Part shown: positions 27,191 through 36,138 of the stretch, piece by piece | Layout: every line of letters begins with the position of its first letter | Position numbering within the stretch: the stretch's first letter is position 1 | From: Streptomyces sp. NBC_00442 | GTDB taxonomy: Bacteria > Actinomycetota > Actinomycetes > Streptomycetales > Streptomycetaceae | Direction of reading: 5' to 3' | NCBI RefSeq assembly: GCF_036014195.1 | Contig: NZ_CP107918.1 | Location: forward strand, 1,550,001-1,614,000 | DNA length: 64,000 bases | Program-made: the position numbers and the translations under genes | Notes under the pieces: generated by a model | What the model saw: only the letters and a program-made list of their open reading frames with translations | Databases searched by the model: none | What the model was told of the DNA's origin: nothing

Positions 27191-28054
27191 TCAGCCCGCG
27201 AACAGCGCGGGGTCGATGACGCCTTCGGCGACGATCACCGCGGATCCGGTCATCTCGATCTCGCCGTCCGGGTACTCGGTGATGAGCAGCGTGCCGCCGG
27301 GGAGGTCGACGGTGTAGGTGGCCGGGGTGCCGGTGACCGCGGGGTCGGCGCCGTCCCTGCGGGCGGCGGCGACGGCCACGGCGCAGGCGCCGGTGCCGCA
27401 GGAGCGGGTTTCTCCGGCGCCGCGCTCGTGGACCCGCATGGCCACGTGGCGCGGGCCCCGGTCGGCGACGAACTCGATGTTCACGCCGTCGGGGTAGACC
27501 GCGGCGGGGCTGAAGGGGGGTACGGAGCGCAGGTCGCCCGCGTGGTCGAGGTCGGTCACGAAGGCGACGGCGTGGGGGTTGCCCATGTTGATGTTGCGGG
27601 CGGGCCAGCTGCGGCCGTCCACGGTGACGGTGACGCCGGCCTCGGGGAGCTGCGCGCGCCCCATGGAGACGGTGATGTCGCCGCCCTTGGCGATGTGCAC
27701 CTTCTTGATCCCGCCGCGGGTGGCGACGGCCAGGTCGCCCTCCGCCGTGAGGCCGGCGCGCTGCAGATAGCCGGCGAAGACGCGCACGCCGTTGCCGCAC
27801 ATCTCGGCGATCGAGCCGTCGCCGTTGCGGTAGTCCATGAACCATTCCGCCTCGTCGGCCATGGCCTTGGCCTCGGGGTGGGCGGCGCTGCGCACCACGT
27901 GGAGCAGGCCGTCGCCGCCGATTCCGGCCCGGCGGTCGCAGAGCCGGGCGACGGCGGACGCGGGCAGGTCGAGGGTGTTGTCCGGGTCGGGGACGATCAC
28001 GAAGTCGTTCTCGGTTCCGTGGCCCTTGAGGAAGGCGATCGGCGCAGTGTTCAC
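27191..28054 (-). CDS. dapF: diaminopimelate epimerase
   Basis: A 287-residue PLP-independent epimerase that converts LL- to meso-diaminopimelate in lysine and peptidoglycan synthesis. The start is GTG 28054 (MNTAPIAFLKGHGTEND). The two catalytic cysteines are in IAEMCGNGVRVFAGYLQ and ETRSCGTGACAVAVAAARRD. The substrate-binding NP motif (NMGNPHAVAFV) is also present. Two pseudo-symmetric alpha/beta domains fit the normal length. Streptomyces usually uses LL-DAP in its wall, so meso-DAP here feeds mainly lysine synthesis. The gene lies between the small membrane protein gene upstream and the RSH gene downstream. Confidence 0.96.
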   Translation of the reverse strand: MNTAPIAFLKGHGTENDFVIVPDPDNTLDLPASAVARLCDRRAGIGGDGLLHVVRSAAHPEAKAMADEAEWFMDYRNGDGSIAEMCGNGVRVFAGYLQRAGLTAEGDLAVATRGGIKKVHIAKGGDITVSMGRAQLPEAGVTVTVDGRSWPARNINMGNPHAVAFVTDLDHAGDLRSVPPFSPAAVYPDGVNIEFVADRGPRHVAMRVHERGAGETRSCGTGACAVAVAAARRDGADPAVTGTPATYTVDLPGGTLLITEYPDGEIEMTGSAVIVAEGVIDPALFAG

Positions 28055-28205
28055 GCGTCAATCGTACGGGGGCGCACCGACATCCGGCCGGGCGGGCGGG
28101 CCGTCCTGGGGCCGCGGGGACGGCCGGAGGCCGCGGGGACGGCGGGAGGCGGGGTCTGCGGAGCAGGGGTCGGTGGAGGGGGTCTCGGCGGGGGCCGGGG
28201 CGGGG

Positions 28206-28802
28206 TCAGCGGAGGCGGGCCACGCGCCATACGGCGAGCGCGACGAGGACGACGGCGACGCCCACGTAGAGGGCGAGGACGCGCCAGTCCGGGCGTTCTC
28301 GTGATCCCCGGCCGGGCAGTCCGGGCCAGGTGTGGCCGACGCGGCGGGCGGCCATCATGCCCCAGCCGGCGGCGCAGCAGCTGATGAGCAGGCCGAGCAT
28401 GGCCACGACGGGCCCGCCGTCGCCGAATTCGAAGGCGAGGGGGAAGGCGAACATGAGCGAGCCGAGCGCCGCGAGCATCACGATGGGGGCGAGCTGCCAG
28501 ATCCTGAGCCGGCGCTGGGGGCGTAGTTCGACCTCGACCTCACCGCCGTCGGAGACCGCTCCGACGGAGCCGTCCTCCGGCCCGTCGGGGCTCAGGCCCG
28601 AGGCGCCGAGCATCGCGGATCCGAGCGCCGGCGGTGTCGCAGCCGGGTCGTGGGCGGTTCCGGTGGCGTTCTCGGCGGAGGCTGCGGCGGCGTCCTCGGG
28701 GACGGGGCTCGTCAGCCCTGGCCCGTGGTCCGTCGAGCCGGGGGGCGCGGTGTCCTTCCGCGACCCTTGCTCTCTGTTGCGAGGGCCGGCCTCCATCGCC
28801 AC
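28206..28802 (-). CDS. hypothetical actinobacterial membrane protein
   Basis: 198 residues from GTG 28802 (GGAGGG 4 nt upstream). ATG 28796 is an equal alternative. The first 105 residues are hydrophilic, Pro/Ala/Glu-rich and probably cytosolic. Then come RRLRIWQLAPIVMLAALGSL, a second hydrophobic stretch (VVAMLGLLISCCAAGWGMMA) and a third near the C-terminus (LYVGVAVVLVALAVWRVARL), giving three transmembrane helices. I recognise no domain. It sits between miaA and dapF on the same strand. That position suggests co-transcription but no function. Confidence 0.65.
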   Translation of the reverse strand: MAMEAGPRNREQGSRKDTAPPGSTDHGPGLTSPVPEDAAAASAENATGTAHDPAATPPALGSAMLGASGLSPDGPEDGSVGAVSDGGEVEVELRPQRRLRIWQLAPIVMLAALGSLMFAFPLAFEFGDGGPVVAMLGLLISCCAAGWGMMAARRVGHTWPGLPGRGSRERPDWRVLALYVGVAVVLVALAVWRVARLR

Positions 28803-28903
28803 GCGCCCTCCCAACTCGGACTCCACTGGTGGATCGACGTTTGATGATGGCACGGGCTGCGGCGCCGCATTGACCCGCGGAGCGTCCCGATGCCATCACG
28901 TGA

Positions 28904-29848
28904 TCAGGCTGTAACCGCTCGTTCGACCAACGCCAGCGCCTGGCGCGGGAGTTCCGCCCGGTCCTGCGTCGCGCCGCTCAACCAGTGGACGCGGGGGTCA
29001 CGTCGAAACCAGGAGTCCTGGCGGCGTGCGAAGCGCTTGGTGGCGCGTACGGTTTCGGCGCGCGCCTCGTCCTCGGTGCACTCGCCTGCGAACGCCGTGA
29101 GGACCTGCTGGTAGCCAAGGGCCCGTGAGGCGGTGCGCCCTTCGCGCAGCCCGCGCTCCTCCAGGGTCCGCACCTCGTCGATCAGGCCCGCTTCCCACAT
29201 CCGGTCGACGCGCAGGGTGATCCGTTCGTCGAGTTCGGGGCGGCCCACGTCGACGCCGATCTGGACGGTGTCGTACACCGATGCGTGGGTGGGCAGGTGG
29301 GCGGTGAACGGCTGTCCGGTGATCTCGATCACTTCGAGGGCGCGGACGATCCGGCGGCCGTTGCTGGGCAGGATCGCGCGGGCGGCGTCGGGGTCGGCGG
29401 CGGCCAGTCGCCGGTGCAGGGCGCCGGGGCCCTGCTGGTCCAGTTCGCCCTCCAGGCGGGCGCGTACGCCGGGGTCGGTGCCGGGGAAGTCGAGCACGTC
29501 GATCGCCCCGCGTACGTAGAGGCCGGATCCGCCGACGAGGACGGGGGTGCGTCCTGCGGCGAGGAGCCGGTCGATCTCGGCGCGGGCGAGCTTCTGGTAG
29601 AGCGCGACGTTGGCCGGTTCGGTGACGTCCCAGATGTCGAGGAGGTGGTGCGGGACGCCGCCGCGCTCGTCGGGCGTCAGCTTGGCGGTGCCGATGTCCA
29701 TCCCTCGGTAGAGCTGCATGGAGTCGGCGTTGACGACCTCGCCGCCGAGCTGCTGGGCGAGGAAGACACCCAGATCGGACTTTCCGGCCGCTGTCGGACC
29801 GACGACGGCGATGACCCGCGGTGCGGGAGCTGCGCTTCTCACTGTCAC
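28904..29848 (-). CDS. miaA: tRNA dimethylallyltransferase
   Basis: A 314-residue enzyme that adds the dimethylallyl group to N6 of A37 in tRNAs reading UNN codons. This is the step before MiaB thiomethylation (miaB is encoded 1.5 kb upstream of this gene). The P-loop is VIAVVGPTAAGKSDLG. Family motifs are EVVNADSMQLYRGMDIGTAK, GVPHHLLDIWDV, PVLVGGSGLYVRG and RRIVRALEVIEITGQPF, with RATKRFARRQDSWFRRD in the C-terminal part. It starts at GTG 29848, and a second GTG is 6 nt downstream. There is no strong ribosome binding site. Confidence 0.96.
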   Translation of the reverse strand: MTVRSAAPAPRVIAVVGPTAAGKSDLGVFLAQQLGGEVVNADSMQLYRGMDIGTAKLTPDERGGVPHHLLDIWDVTEPANVALYQKLARAEIDRLLAAGRTPVLVGGSGLYVRGAIDVLDFPGTDPGVRARLEGELDQQGPGALHRRLAAADPDAARAILPSNGRRIVRALEVIEITGQPFTAHLPTHASVYDTVQIGVDVGRPELDERITLRVDRMWEAGLIDEVRTLEERGLREGRTASRALGYQQVLTAFAGECTEDEARAETVRATKRFARRQDSWFRRDPRVHWLSGATQDRAELPRQALALVERAVTA

Positions 29849-30024
29849 AGTCTGTCAAACCCCGGGGGTCCTCCTCGAACGAGCGACGTGACGAGGCGCG
29901 GTTGGGTTCGTTGCCTGTTGCGAGGTTCCGAACGCCGGTTTGTTGACCGGTGCCGCCGGGCGACGCAATGAGGCGCTCCGGTCGGCCCGGGATTTCGCCC
30001 ACACGAGTACGTTTTGGAGTAGAT

Positions 30025-30336
30025 ATGGGCGTTTTTTCGATGTTTCGCCGTAAGGCCGACGCGGTTGTCGCGGAGTCGAGCGAGGAGGCCTCGGCCGCCA
30101 CGCTGACGGCGGAGCCTGGGGCCGAGGGCGACGCCGCCGCGGCGGGCTGCTGCCCGGGGGCCGGCGTTCCCGCGGGGTCCGAGGCGTCCGAGGGGTCCGA
30201 GGAGGCCGCGGCCGCCACGGAGAGCGGAGCGGGCGAGGCGGCGGAGGGCGTGGCCGCCGAGGGGGTCGAGATCCCCAAGCAGCAGTCCGCCGAGGAAGCC
30301 GCGGACAACGAGGCCGGCGAAGGCGCCCGCAAGTAG
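30025..30336 (+). CDS. small acidic Ala/Glu-rich protein of unknown function
   Basis: 103 residues, start ATG 30025 with GGAG 6 nt upstream. The frame is open further 5' but lacks a signal. The N-terminus MGVFSMFRRKADAVV is basic and amphipathic, and may touch a membrane or partner. The remainder is low-complexity Ala/Glu/Gly/Ser with one GCCPGAG Cys pair and a final IPKQQSAEEAADNEAGEGAR. It looks disordered. Similar small acidic proteins are common beside miaA in Streptomyces as I recall, but the role is unknown. It is divergent from miaA and followed by a very strong hairpin. Confidence 0.65.
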   Translation: MGVFSMFRRKADAVVAESSEEASAATLTAEPGAEGDAAAAGCCPGAGVPAGSEASEGSEEAAAATESGAGEAAEGVAAEGVEIPKQQSAEEAADNEAGEGARK

Positions 30337-30455
30337 TCCCCCCGCACCACATGCTCCACGCACGACCTCACAGGTGCCCCACACATGTGACCCCCACCTG
30401 ACCCACGAGGACGTCGGCGGCGCACCGCCCGCGTCCGCGGGGTGAACCACGCGCG

Positions 30456-30494
30456 CCGGAGGGCCGTGGAGCTGCTCGCTCCACGGCCCTCCGG
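30456..30494. terminator. strong bidirectional terminator
   Basis: A perfect 17-bp stem, CCGGAGGGCCGTGGAGC (30456-30472) pairing with 30478-30494, with loop TGCTC. It sits between the small acidic protein gene and the convergent dioxygenase-like gene. Confidence 0.9.
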
Positions 30495-30526
30495 GGTGTC
30501 ATCGGCCTCGGAACCCGATCCGGGTT

Positions 30527-31228
30527 TCAGGACCAGACGCCGACGAAGTAGCCGACTCCGTACGGCGCGTCCTCGTAGAGGAGGCGTCCGGCGAGGCCGG
30601 CGTCGGCCGCCGCCCCTGCCAGTACCTGCCAGGGCGCGCGGCCCGCCGCCTTCAGCTCGTGCGCCAGCCGGTCGTCGAGGCCCTTCAGGGCGGCGATGTC
30701 GGCGGAGCCCAGAGCGGCCGCGGCGACGGCGTCGAAGGCCGTGGCGCGCTCGTCGAGGTAGCCGGGCGCCTTGAGGGTGCGGCAGGCGCTGCCGTCGCCC
30801 ATGACGAGCAGTGCGACCCGGCCGGCCCTGGAGGCGAGTTCCTCGCCTGCCTCCGCGCACGGCCCCGGCTCCAGCCGCTCGGCCACGGCGTGCCCCTGGA
30901 CCGGTGCGTCCGCCCAGCCGGCCCGCTCAAGGAGCCAGGCGCCGACCGCGAGCGAGGCGGGAAGGCGCTGCGCCCCGGGCTCACCGGCGCCCAGGCGTAC
31001 CGACACGTCCACCCCGAACCCGGCGAACGTGCCCACCGCGCCGTGCCGGAACGTGCCGCTCTCGTCCGCGGGGCCGACCACGACGAGGAGGTCGGGCCGG
31101 GACGCGGCGAGCACGCCGACCGCGTCGGCGCAGGCATCGCGCGCCGCGTCGAGTTCCGGCGCGGCGCCGGCGGCGACCTCGGGGACCAGGAGGGGCGGGC
31201 AGGGGCAGACAGCGGCGGCTACGAGCAT
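30527..31228 (-). CDS. class III extradiol dioxygenase subunit B-like protein
   Basis: 233 residues, start ATG 31228 (MLVAAAVCPCPPLLVPEVAA). It has the LigB-like fold signature with CPCPPLLVPE at the N-terminus, LLVVVGPADESGTFRH, RVALLVMGDGSACRTLKAPG and the C-terminal APYGVGYFVGVWS. In true class III extradiol enzymes iron is held by two His and a Glu. Here the usual N-terminal His pair is replaced by Cys/Pro, so catalysis of ring cleavage is doubtful. It lies 80 bp downstream of miaB on the same strand and is often found there in Streptomyces, which points to a housekeeping role not yet known. Confidence 0.75.
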   Translation of the reverse strand: MLVAAAVCPCPPLLVPEVAAGAAPELDAARDACADAVGVLAASRPDLLVVVGPADESGTFRHGAVGTFAGFGVDVSVRLGAGEPGAQRLPASLAVGAWLLERAGWADAPVQGHAVAERLEPGPCAEAGEELASRAGRVALLVMGDGSACRTLKAPGYLDERATAFDAVAAAALGSADIAALKGLDDRLAHELKAAGRAPWQVLAGAAADAGLAGRLLYEDAPYGVGYFVGVWS

Positions 31229-31308
31229 GATCCGCAGCCTAGCCCCGTTCCGCGGCCCCGGCCCCGCCGCGCGGAGCGGGCGGGCGCGCGGAGCGGGCGG
31301 CCCCGGAC

Positions 31309-32796
31309 TCACACGGCCGAGCAGCCCCCCGTGGGCTCCGGCAGCGGCGCCGGGGCGCCGATCGACGGGAGCCCGAGCAGCACTCCGGCGGGCTTGGCGG
31401 CGGGCGCCGCGGTGCGCTTCTCCCAGGCGTCTCCGGCACGGGTGCGGCGCACCGCGTCCGTCGGGCCTTCGGCGAGGAGGTGGTGCGGGGCGGCGTAGGT
31501 GATCTCGACGGTCACCACGTCGCCGGGGCGCACGTCCTGGTCCGGCTTGGTGAAGTGGACCAGGCGGTTGTCGGGGGCGCGGCCGGACAGGCGCTGCGTG
31601 GAGCCGTCCTTGCGGCCCTCGCCCTCGGCGACCATGACCTCAAGGACGCGGCCGACCTGCTTCTTGTTCTCCTCCCAGGAGATCTCCTCCTGGAGGGCGG
31701 ACAGGCGCATGTAGCGCTCCTGCACGACGTCCTTGGGGATCTGGCCCTCCATCGTCGCCGCGGGTGTGCCGGGGCGCTTGGAGTACTGGAAGGTGAAGGC
31801 GTTGGCGAAGCGGGCCTCGCGGACCGTGTGCATGGTCTGCTCGAAGTCCTCCTCGGTCTCTCCGGGGAAGCCCACGATGATGTCGGTCGAGATGGCGGCG
31901 TGCGGAATGGCCGCGCGTACCTTTTCGATGATCCCGAGGAAACGCTCCTGCCGGTAGGAGCGGCGCATCGCCTTGAGGACCGTGTCCGAACCGGACTGCA
32001 GCGGCATGTGCAGCTGCGGCATCACGTTCGGGGTCTCGGCCATGGCGGCGATCACGTCGTCCGTGAAGTCGCGCGGGTGCGGCGAGGTGAAGCGGACCCG
32101 CTCCAGGCCCTCGACGGCCCCGCAGGCGCGCAGCAGCTTGCTGAACGCCTCGCGGTCCCCGATGTCCGAACCGTAGGCGTTGACGTTCTGCCCGAGCAGC
32201 GTGATCTCCGAGACGCCCTCGCCGACCAGTGCCTCGATCTCGGCCAGGATGTCGCCGGGACGGCGGTCCTTCTCCTTGCCGCGCAGCGCCGGAACGATGC
32301 AGAAGGTGCAGGTGTTGTTGCAGCCCACCGAGATGGACACCCAGGCCGCGTACGCCGACTCGCGCCGCGTCGGCAGCGTGGAGGGGAACGCTTCCAGTGA
32401 CTCGGCGATCTCGACCTGCGCCTCCTCCTGGATGCGGGCGCGCTCCAGGAGCACCGGCAGCTTGCCGATGTTGTGCGTGCCGAAGACGACATCGACCCAG
32501 GGGGCGCGCTCCACGATGGTGTCGCGGTCCTTCTGGGCGAGGCAGCCGCCGACGGCGATCTGCATGCCTGGCCGCTTCGTCTTCATCGGGGCGAGGCGGC
32601 CGAGATTGCCGTACAGCTTGTTGTCGGCGTTCTCCCGCACCGCGCAGGTGTTGAAGACGACGACGTCGGCATCCCCGTCGGCGCCCTCGGGCGCGCGGAC
32701 GTAGCCGGCTCCCTCAAGGAGGCCGGACAGCCGCTCGGAGTCGTGGACGTTCATCTGGCACCCGTAGGTGCGCACCTCGTAGGTCTTCGCACTCAT
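31309..32796 (-). CDS. miaB: tRNA (N6-isopentenyladenosine-37-C2)-methylthiotransferase
   Basis: A 495-residue radical-SAM methylthiotransferase acting on i6A37 made by MiaA. The start is ATG 32796 ([16 protein letters not shown]). A GTG 9 nt upstream is possible. The N-terminal UPF0004 domain holds three cluster cysteines ([22 protein letters not shown]). The radical-SAM cluster is in [18 protein letters not shown], and a TRAM domain follows. The C-terminal 60 residues are an extension beyond TRAM, ending in [12 protein letters not shown]. It is divergent from the TAXI gene. Confidence 0.96.
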   Translation of the reverse strand: MSAKTYEVRTYGCQMNVHDSERLSGLLEGAGYVRAPEGADGDADVVVFNTCAVRENADNKLYGNLGRLAPMKTKRPGMQIAVGGCLAQKDRDTIVERAPWVDVVFGTHNIGKLPVLLERARIQEEAQVEIAESLEAFPSTLPTRRESAYAAWVSISVGCNNTCTFCIVPALRGKEKDRRPGDILAEIEALVGEGVSEITLLGQNVNAYGSDIGDREAFSKLLRACGAVEGLERVRFTSPHPRDFTDDVIAAMAETPNVMPQLHMPLQSGSDTVLKAMRRSYRQERFLGIIEKVRAAIPHAAISTDIIVGFPGETEEDFEQTMHTVREARFANAFTFQYSKRPGTPAATMEGQIPKDVVQERYMRLSALQEEISWEENKKQVGRVLEVMVAEGEGRKDGSTQRLSGRAPDNRLVHFTKPDQDVRPGDVVTVEITYAAPHHLLAEGPTDAVRRTRAGDAWEKRTAAPAAKPAGVLLGLPSIGAPAPLPEPTGGCSAV

Positions 32797-32865
32797 CTCG
32801 CACACCAGGGTACGGGGCCCGCCACCCCCTGGTCCTCACGGGCGATCAACTGGCAGGATCCAGCC

Positions 32866-33861
32866 ATGCTCCCCGCTCTGTCCCGGCCCCGTCGCAAGCG
32901 CGCCCTGCAAGGGGCAGCGGCCACCGTGGTGTCGATCGGGCTGCTCGTGTGGTGGCTGGTCCCGTTCGGCAGCCCGTCACCGGCCGGCACGATCGACATC
33001 AGTACGGGCGTGCGCACCGGGGTGTACCAGCGCTACGGCGAGCTGCTGCGGCAGGCGCTCGCCAGTGACCTGCCCGACGTCCGCGTCCAGCTGCGCACGA
33101 GCGAGGGCTCGCAGCAGAATCTGCAGCGGGTGGCCGACGGCGTATCCGACTTCACCATCGCGACGGCCGACTCCGTCGACAAGTTCCGCAAGGACGACAA
33201 GCCGGGCGCGGACGATCTGCGCGGCTGCGCGCGGCTGTACGACGACTACGTACAGCTGGTGGTGCCGAAGGACTCGCCCGTGCGGTCGGTCGCGGACCTG
33301 CGCGGCAAGAAGGTCGCCGTCGGCCAGGACGGTTCGGGGGTGCGCCTGCTGGCCGACCGGCTGCTGCCGGCCGCGGGCCTGGATCCGCAGAAGGACATCA
33401 CGCCCGTACCGGCGGGCATCGACACCATGCCTGAGCTGCTGCGCGGCCACCGGATCGACGCGTTCTTCTGGTCCGGTGGGCTGCCGACGACGGCCGTCCT
33501 CAAGTTGTCCGAGGCGTACCCGATCCGTCTCGTCCCGCTCGCCGACCTGGTGTCCGCGCTGCACAAGGCGGACGGCAGCACCGGGTACTACCGGGCTGCG
33601 ACCATGCCCGCCGACGCCTATCCGCGGGCGCAGCGGGGCGTGCCCGTGCCGACGATCGCCGTGGCGAACCTGCTCGTCACCACGGACCGCACCGGTGCCG
33701 CGCTGACGGAGGGCTTCACGCGCACGGTGATAAACAGCCGTGACCGCATCGGCCGCGAGGTGCACGCGGCGCAGCTCGTGGACCTGCGGACGGCGATCTA
33801 CACCAACCCGCTGCCGCTGCACGACGGGGCCCGCGACTACTACCGCTCGGTCAAGCCCTGA
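32866..33861 (+). CDS. TAXI family TRAP-type solute-binding protein
   Basis: 331 residues, start ATG 32866. The N-terminal basic region and hydrophobic segment (GAAATVVSIGLLVWWLVPF) act as signal or anchor. The periplasmic-binding fold of the TAXI class follows: IDISTGVRTGVYQRYGELL, VQLRTSEGSQQNLQRVADG, DYVQLVVPKDSPVRSVADLR and KKVAVGQDGSGVRLLADRLL. TAXI proteins normally deliver substrates such as glutamate or 2-oxoglutarate to DctM-like permeases. No TRAP permease gene is nearby. The gene ends convergently with gluK, so it may serve as an extracellular sensor subunit for the adjacent two-component system. That is inference. Confidence 0.88.
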   Translation: MLPALSRPRRKRALQGAAATVVSIGLLVWWLVPFGSPSPAGTIDISTGVRTGVYQRYGELLRQALASDLPDVRVQLRTSEGSQQNLQRVADGVSDFTIATADSVDKFRKDDKPGADDLRGCARLYDDYVQLVVPKDSPVRSVADLRGKKVAVGQDGSGVRLLADRLLPAAGLDPQKDITPVPAGIDTMPELLRGHRIDAFFWSGGLPTTAVLKLSEAYPIRLVPLADLVSALHKADGSTGYYRAATMPADAYPRAQRGVPVPTIAVANLLVTTDRTGAALTEGFTRTVINSRDRIGREVHAAQLVDLRTAIYTNPLPLHDGARDYYRSVKP

Positions 33862-33886
33862 GCGCGGCGCCGGGAGGGCGCCGCGC
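33862..33886. terminator. terminator between TAXI gene and gluK
   Basis: A 10-bp perfect stem, GCGCGGCGCC (33862-33871) pairing with GGCGCCGCGC (33877-33886), with a 5-nt loop. It starts one base after the TAXI stop and 28 bp from the gluK stop. Confidence 0.75.
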
Positions 33887-33913
33887 CACGGGCAGCACCC
33901 GCTCGCCCCGGGT

Positions 33914-35317
33914 TCACTCCTCGGGCTGTGTGCGCGGCACGGTGACCGTCACCCGCAGACCGTGCGGCTCGTGGTGGGCGTAGGCGATGGTGCCGCCGCC
34001 GGCCGCGAGCAGAGCGCGGGAGATGGACAGGCCGAGGCCCGAGCCCTTCACGTTCTGGTGGCGGCCCGCACGCCAGAAGCGGTCGCCGATGCGGCCGAGC
34101 TCCTCGTCGGACAGGCCCGGCCCCCGGTCGCTGACCGTGACGGTGACCCGCGGTCCTTCGACTGTGACGGTGGCCCGCACCTCCTGGCCGGCGGGGGTGA
34201 ACTTCAGGGCGTTGTCGATGACGGCGTCCAGGGCGCTGGAGAGTGCCACCGAGTCCGCCCAGCCGGTGGCCGCGGCCGAGCCGTCCGCGATCAGCCGTAC
34301 GCCCTTGTCCTCGGCGAGCGGGCGCCATGCCGCCACTCGCTCCCCCGCGAGCGCACCGATGTCGGTGAGCTGGAGGTCGGCGGCGGCGTGTTCGGCGAGC
34401 GCCAGGCCCAGCAGGTCGTCGAGGACCTGCGCCAGGCGCTTGCCCTCGGTGCGGACCGAGGCGATCTCCTCGTTGCCTTCGGGGAGTTCGAGGGCGAGCA
34501 GCTCGATGCGCAGGAGCAGCGCGGACAGCGGGTTGCGCAGTTGGTGCGAGGCGTCGGCGACGAAGGCGCGCTGCTGTTCGAGGACCTCCTCGACGTTGTC
34601 GGCCATCTCGTTGAACGAGTGGGCGAGCCTTCTGAGTTCGGGGGGTCCGCCGGCGGCCGCGACACGGGAGTTCATGCGGCCGGTGGCGATGTCGTGGGTG
34701 ACGGCGTCCAGGACGCGTACGGGTCTGAGCACCCATCCGGTCAGGCGGAACGCCGCGCCGACCGCGAGGAGCATGGCCGCGAGCTCGCCGGCCGCGATGA
34801 GGAGCCAGCCGTGCAGGGTGCTGGAACGCATGCTTCCGGTGGGCGAGTCGGTGACGACGACCGCGATGACGTCGCCCTCGCGCACCACGGGCGACGCGAC
34901 CACGAGGCGGCCCTCCTGCCACGGCCACACCTGGGCCGGGTCGTGGCTGCGGCGGCCCGCAAGGGCCTCGTGGAAGGCGACGTAGCCCTGGCCCTTGGCG
35001 GGGACCTGCCAGCCGGCGGGGGCGCTCGCCATGGCGCTGCCGTTGCGGAAGAAGACGCCCGCCTTGATGCCGTACAGGGTCGAGTAGCGGGTGAGTTCCT
35101 CCTCCAGGGTGGTCAGCCGTTCCGCGCTGTTGGCGTCGTTGCCGTCGGGCGCCGTGACGAACTGCGCGAGCGCGGCGAAGCGCGCGGTGTCGTCGATCCG
35201 GTCGACGACGACCCGCTGCTGCGCCGCGTGGGCCACGCTGAGGGCCAGCGGAAAGCCGAACGCGACCAGGACGAGCGCGAGCAGGAAGATGAGGAGCGGC
35301 AGCAGGCGGGTACGCAC
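33914..35317 (-). CDS. gluK: two-component sensor histidine kinase GluK-like
   Basis: A 467-residue membrane kinase. The first helix LLIFLLALVLVAFGFPLALS, an extracytoplasmic sensor region of about 120 residues, and a second helix around AGELAAMLLAVGAAF lead into HAMP (LRPVRVLDAVTHDIATGRM). The phospho-acceptor His is in FVADASHQLRNPLSALLLR. ATPase boxes are N (ALDAVIDNALKFTP), G1 (VSDRGPGLSDEE) and G2 (NVKGSGLGLSISR). It starts at GTG 35317, 16 nt after the gluR stop. The name rests on position beside gluABCD and my recall of the S. coelicolor GluR-GluK glutamate-sensing system. Confidence 0.9.
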   Translation of the reverse strand: MRTRLLPLLIFLLALVLVAFGFPLALSVAHAAQQRVVVDRIDDTARFAALAQFVTAPDGNDANSAERLTTLEEELTRYSTLYGIKAGVFFRNGSAMASAPAGWQVPAKGQGYVAFHEALAGRRSHDPAQVWPWQEGRLVVASPVVREGDVIAVVVTDSPTGSMRSSTLHGWLLIAAGELAAMLLAVGAAFRLTGWVLRPVRVLDAVTHDIATGRMNSRVAAAGGPPELRRLAHSFNEMADNVEEVLEQQRAFVADASHQLRNPLSALLLRIELLALELPEGNEEIASVRTEGKRLAQVLDDLLGLALAEHAAADLQLTDIGALAGERVAAWRPLAEDKGVRLIADGSAAATGWADSVALSSALDAVIDNALKFTPAGQEVRATVTVEGPRVTVTVSDRGPGLSDEELGRIGDRFWRAGRHQNVKGSGLGLSISRALLAAGGGTIAYAHHEPHGLRVTVTVPRTQPEE

Positions 35318-35333
35318 CGGTCTGCTCGGGGTC

Positions 35334-36035
35334 TCAGCGGGCGGCCGGCGCGACGAGCCGGTAGCCCACGCCGCGCACGGTCTCGATCAGCGCGGGCATG
35401 CGCAGTTTGGAGCGCAGGGAGGCGACGTGCACTTCGAGGGTGCGGCCGGTCCCTTCCCAACTGGTGCGCCACACCTCGCTGATGATCTGTTCCCGGCGGA
35501 AGACGACACCCGGGCGCTGGGCGAGCAGCGCGAGCAGATCGAACTCCTTGCGGGTCAGCTGCACGCTCTCGCCGTCGACGCTGACGCGGCGGGTGGGGAG
35601 CTCGATCTGGACGCGGCCCAGGCGCAGTTCGGCGTCGTCCGGCTCGGGCGCGGCGCCCGGCGGCGGACGTCTGATGACCGCGTGGATGCGGGCGATGAGC
35701 TCGCCGGTGTCGTACGGCTTGACCACGTAGTCGTCGGCGCCCAGGTTGAGTCCGTGGATGCGCGACCGGACGTCGGCACGGGCCGTCACCATGATCACCG
35801 GGGTGGCGGTGCGCTTGCGGATCTTGCCGCAGACCTCGTAGCCGTCCTGGTCGGGCAGGCCGAGGTCGAGCAGGACCACACCGAAGGGTGGTTTGGCGCT
35901 GTGCTCGTCCGGCAGGAGGGCCTGCAGTGCCTCTTCGCCGTTGCGCGCGTGCTTCACCTCGAAGCCATGCTTGGCGAGCACCGCGGACAGGGCCGCGGCG
36001 ACATGGTCGTCGTCCTCGACGAGCAGCAGTCTCAT
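35334..36035 (-). CDS. gluR: OmpR-family response regulator GluR-like
   Basis: 233 residues, start ATG 36035 with GAGGGGGG upstream. The receiver domain has the acidic pocket MRLLLVEDDDHV, phospho-acceptor Asp in VVLLDLGLPDQDGYEV, Thr/Ser switch VIMVTARADV and Lys in DDYVVKPYDTGEL. The winged-helix output domain has QLTRKEFDLLALLAQRPG and TGRTLEVHVASLRSKL. It is co-transcribed with gluK and divergent from gluA across a 351-bp spacer that holds an array of direct repeats. In S. coelicolor the homologous pair is reported, as I recall, to control gluABCD. Confidence 0.92.
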   Translation of the reverse strand: MRLLLVEDDDHVAAALSAVLAKHGFEVKHARNGEEALQALLPDEHSAKPPFGVVLLDLGLPDQDGYEVCGKIRKRTATPVIMVTARADVRSRIHGLNLGADDYVVKPYDTGELIARIHAVIRRPPPGAAPEPDDAELRLGRVQIELPTRRVSVDGESVQLTRKEFDLLALLAQRPGVVFRREQIISEVWRTSWEGTGRTLEVHVASLRSKLRMPALIETVRGVGYRLVAPAAR

Positions 36036-36086
36036 GGCCCCCCTCACCGGTCCCTCTGATCCCTGGATGCGCGCCGGATCCGCAGA

Positions 36087-36138
36087 TGCGTCTTCACTGT
36101 GTCTGCTTCTGCGTCTTCGCTGTGTCTGCTTCGTCTTC
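36087..36138. promoter_or_regulatory. direct-repeat array upstream of gluR (candidate GluR operator)
   Basis: GTCTTC/GTCTGC hexamers start at 36090, 36101, 36113, 36124 and 36133, roughly every 11 bp. The region is a 23-bp direct repeat (36087-36109 and 36110-36132, one mismatch). OmpR-family regulators bind direct repeats with 10-11 bp spacing. The array lies 52 bp before the gluR start in the 351-bp gluR-gluA spacer. The rest of the spacer shows no repeats. Confidence 0.5.
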
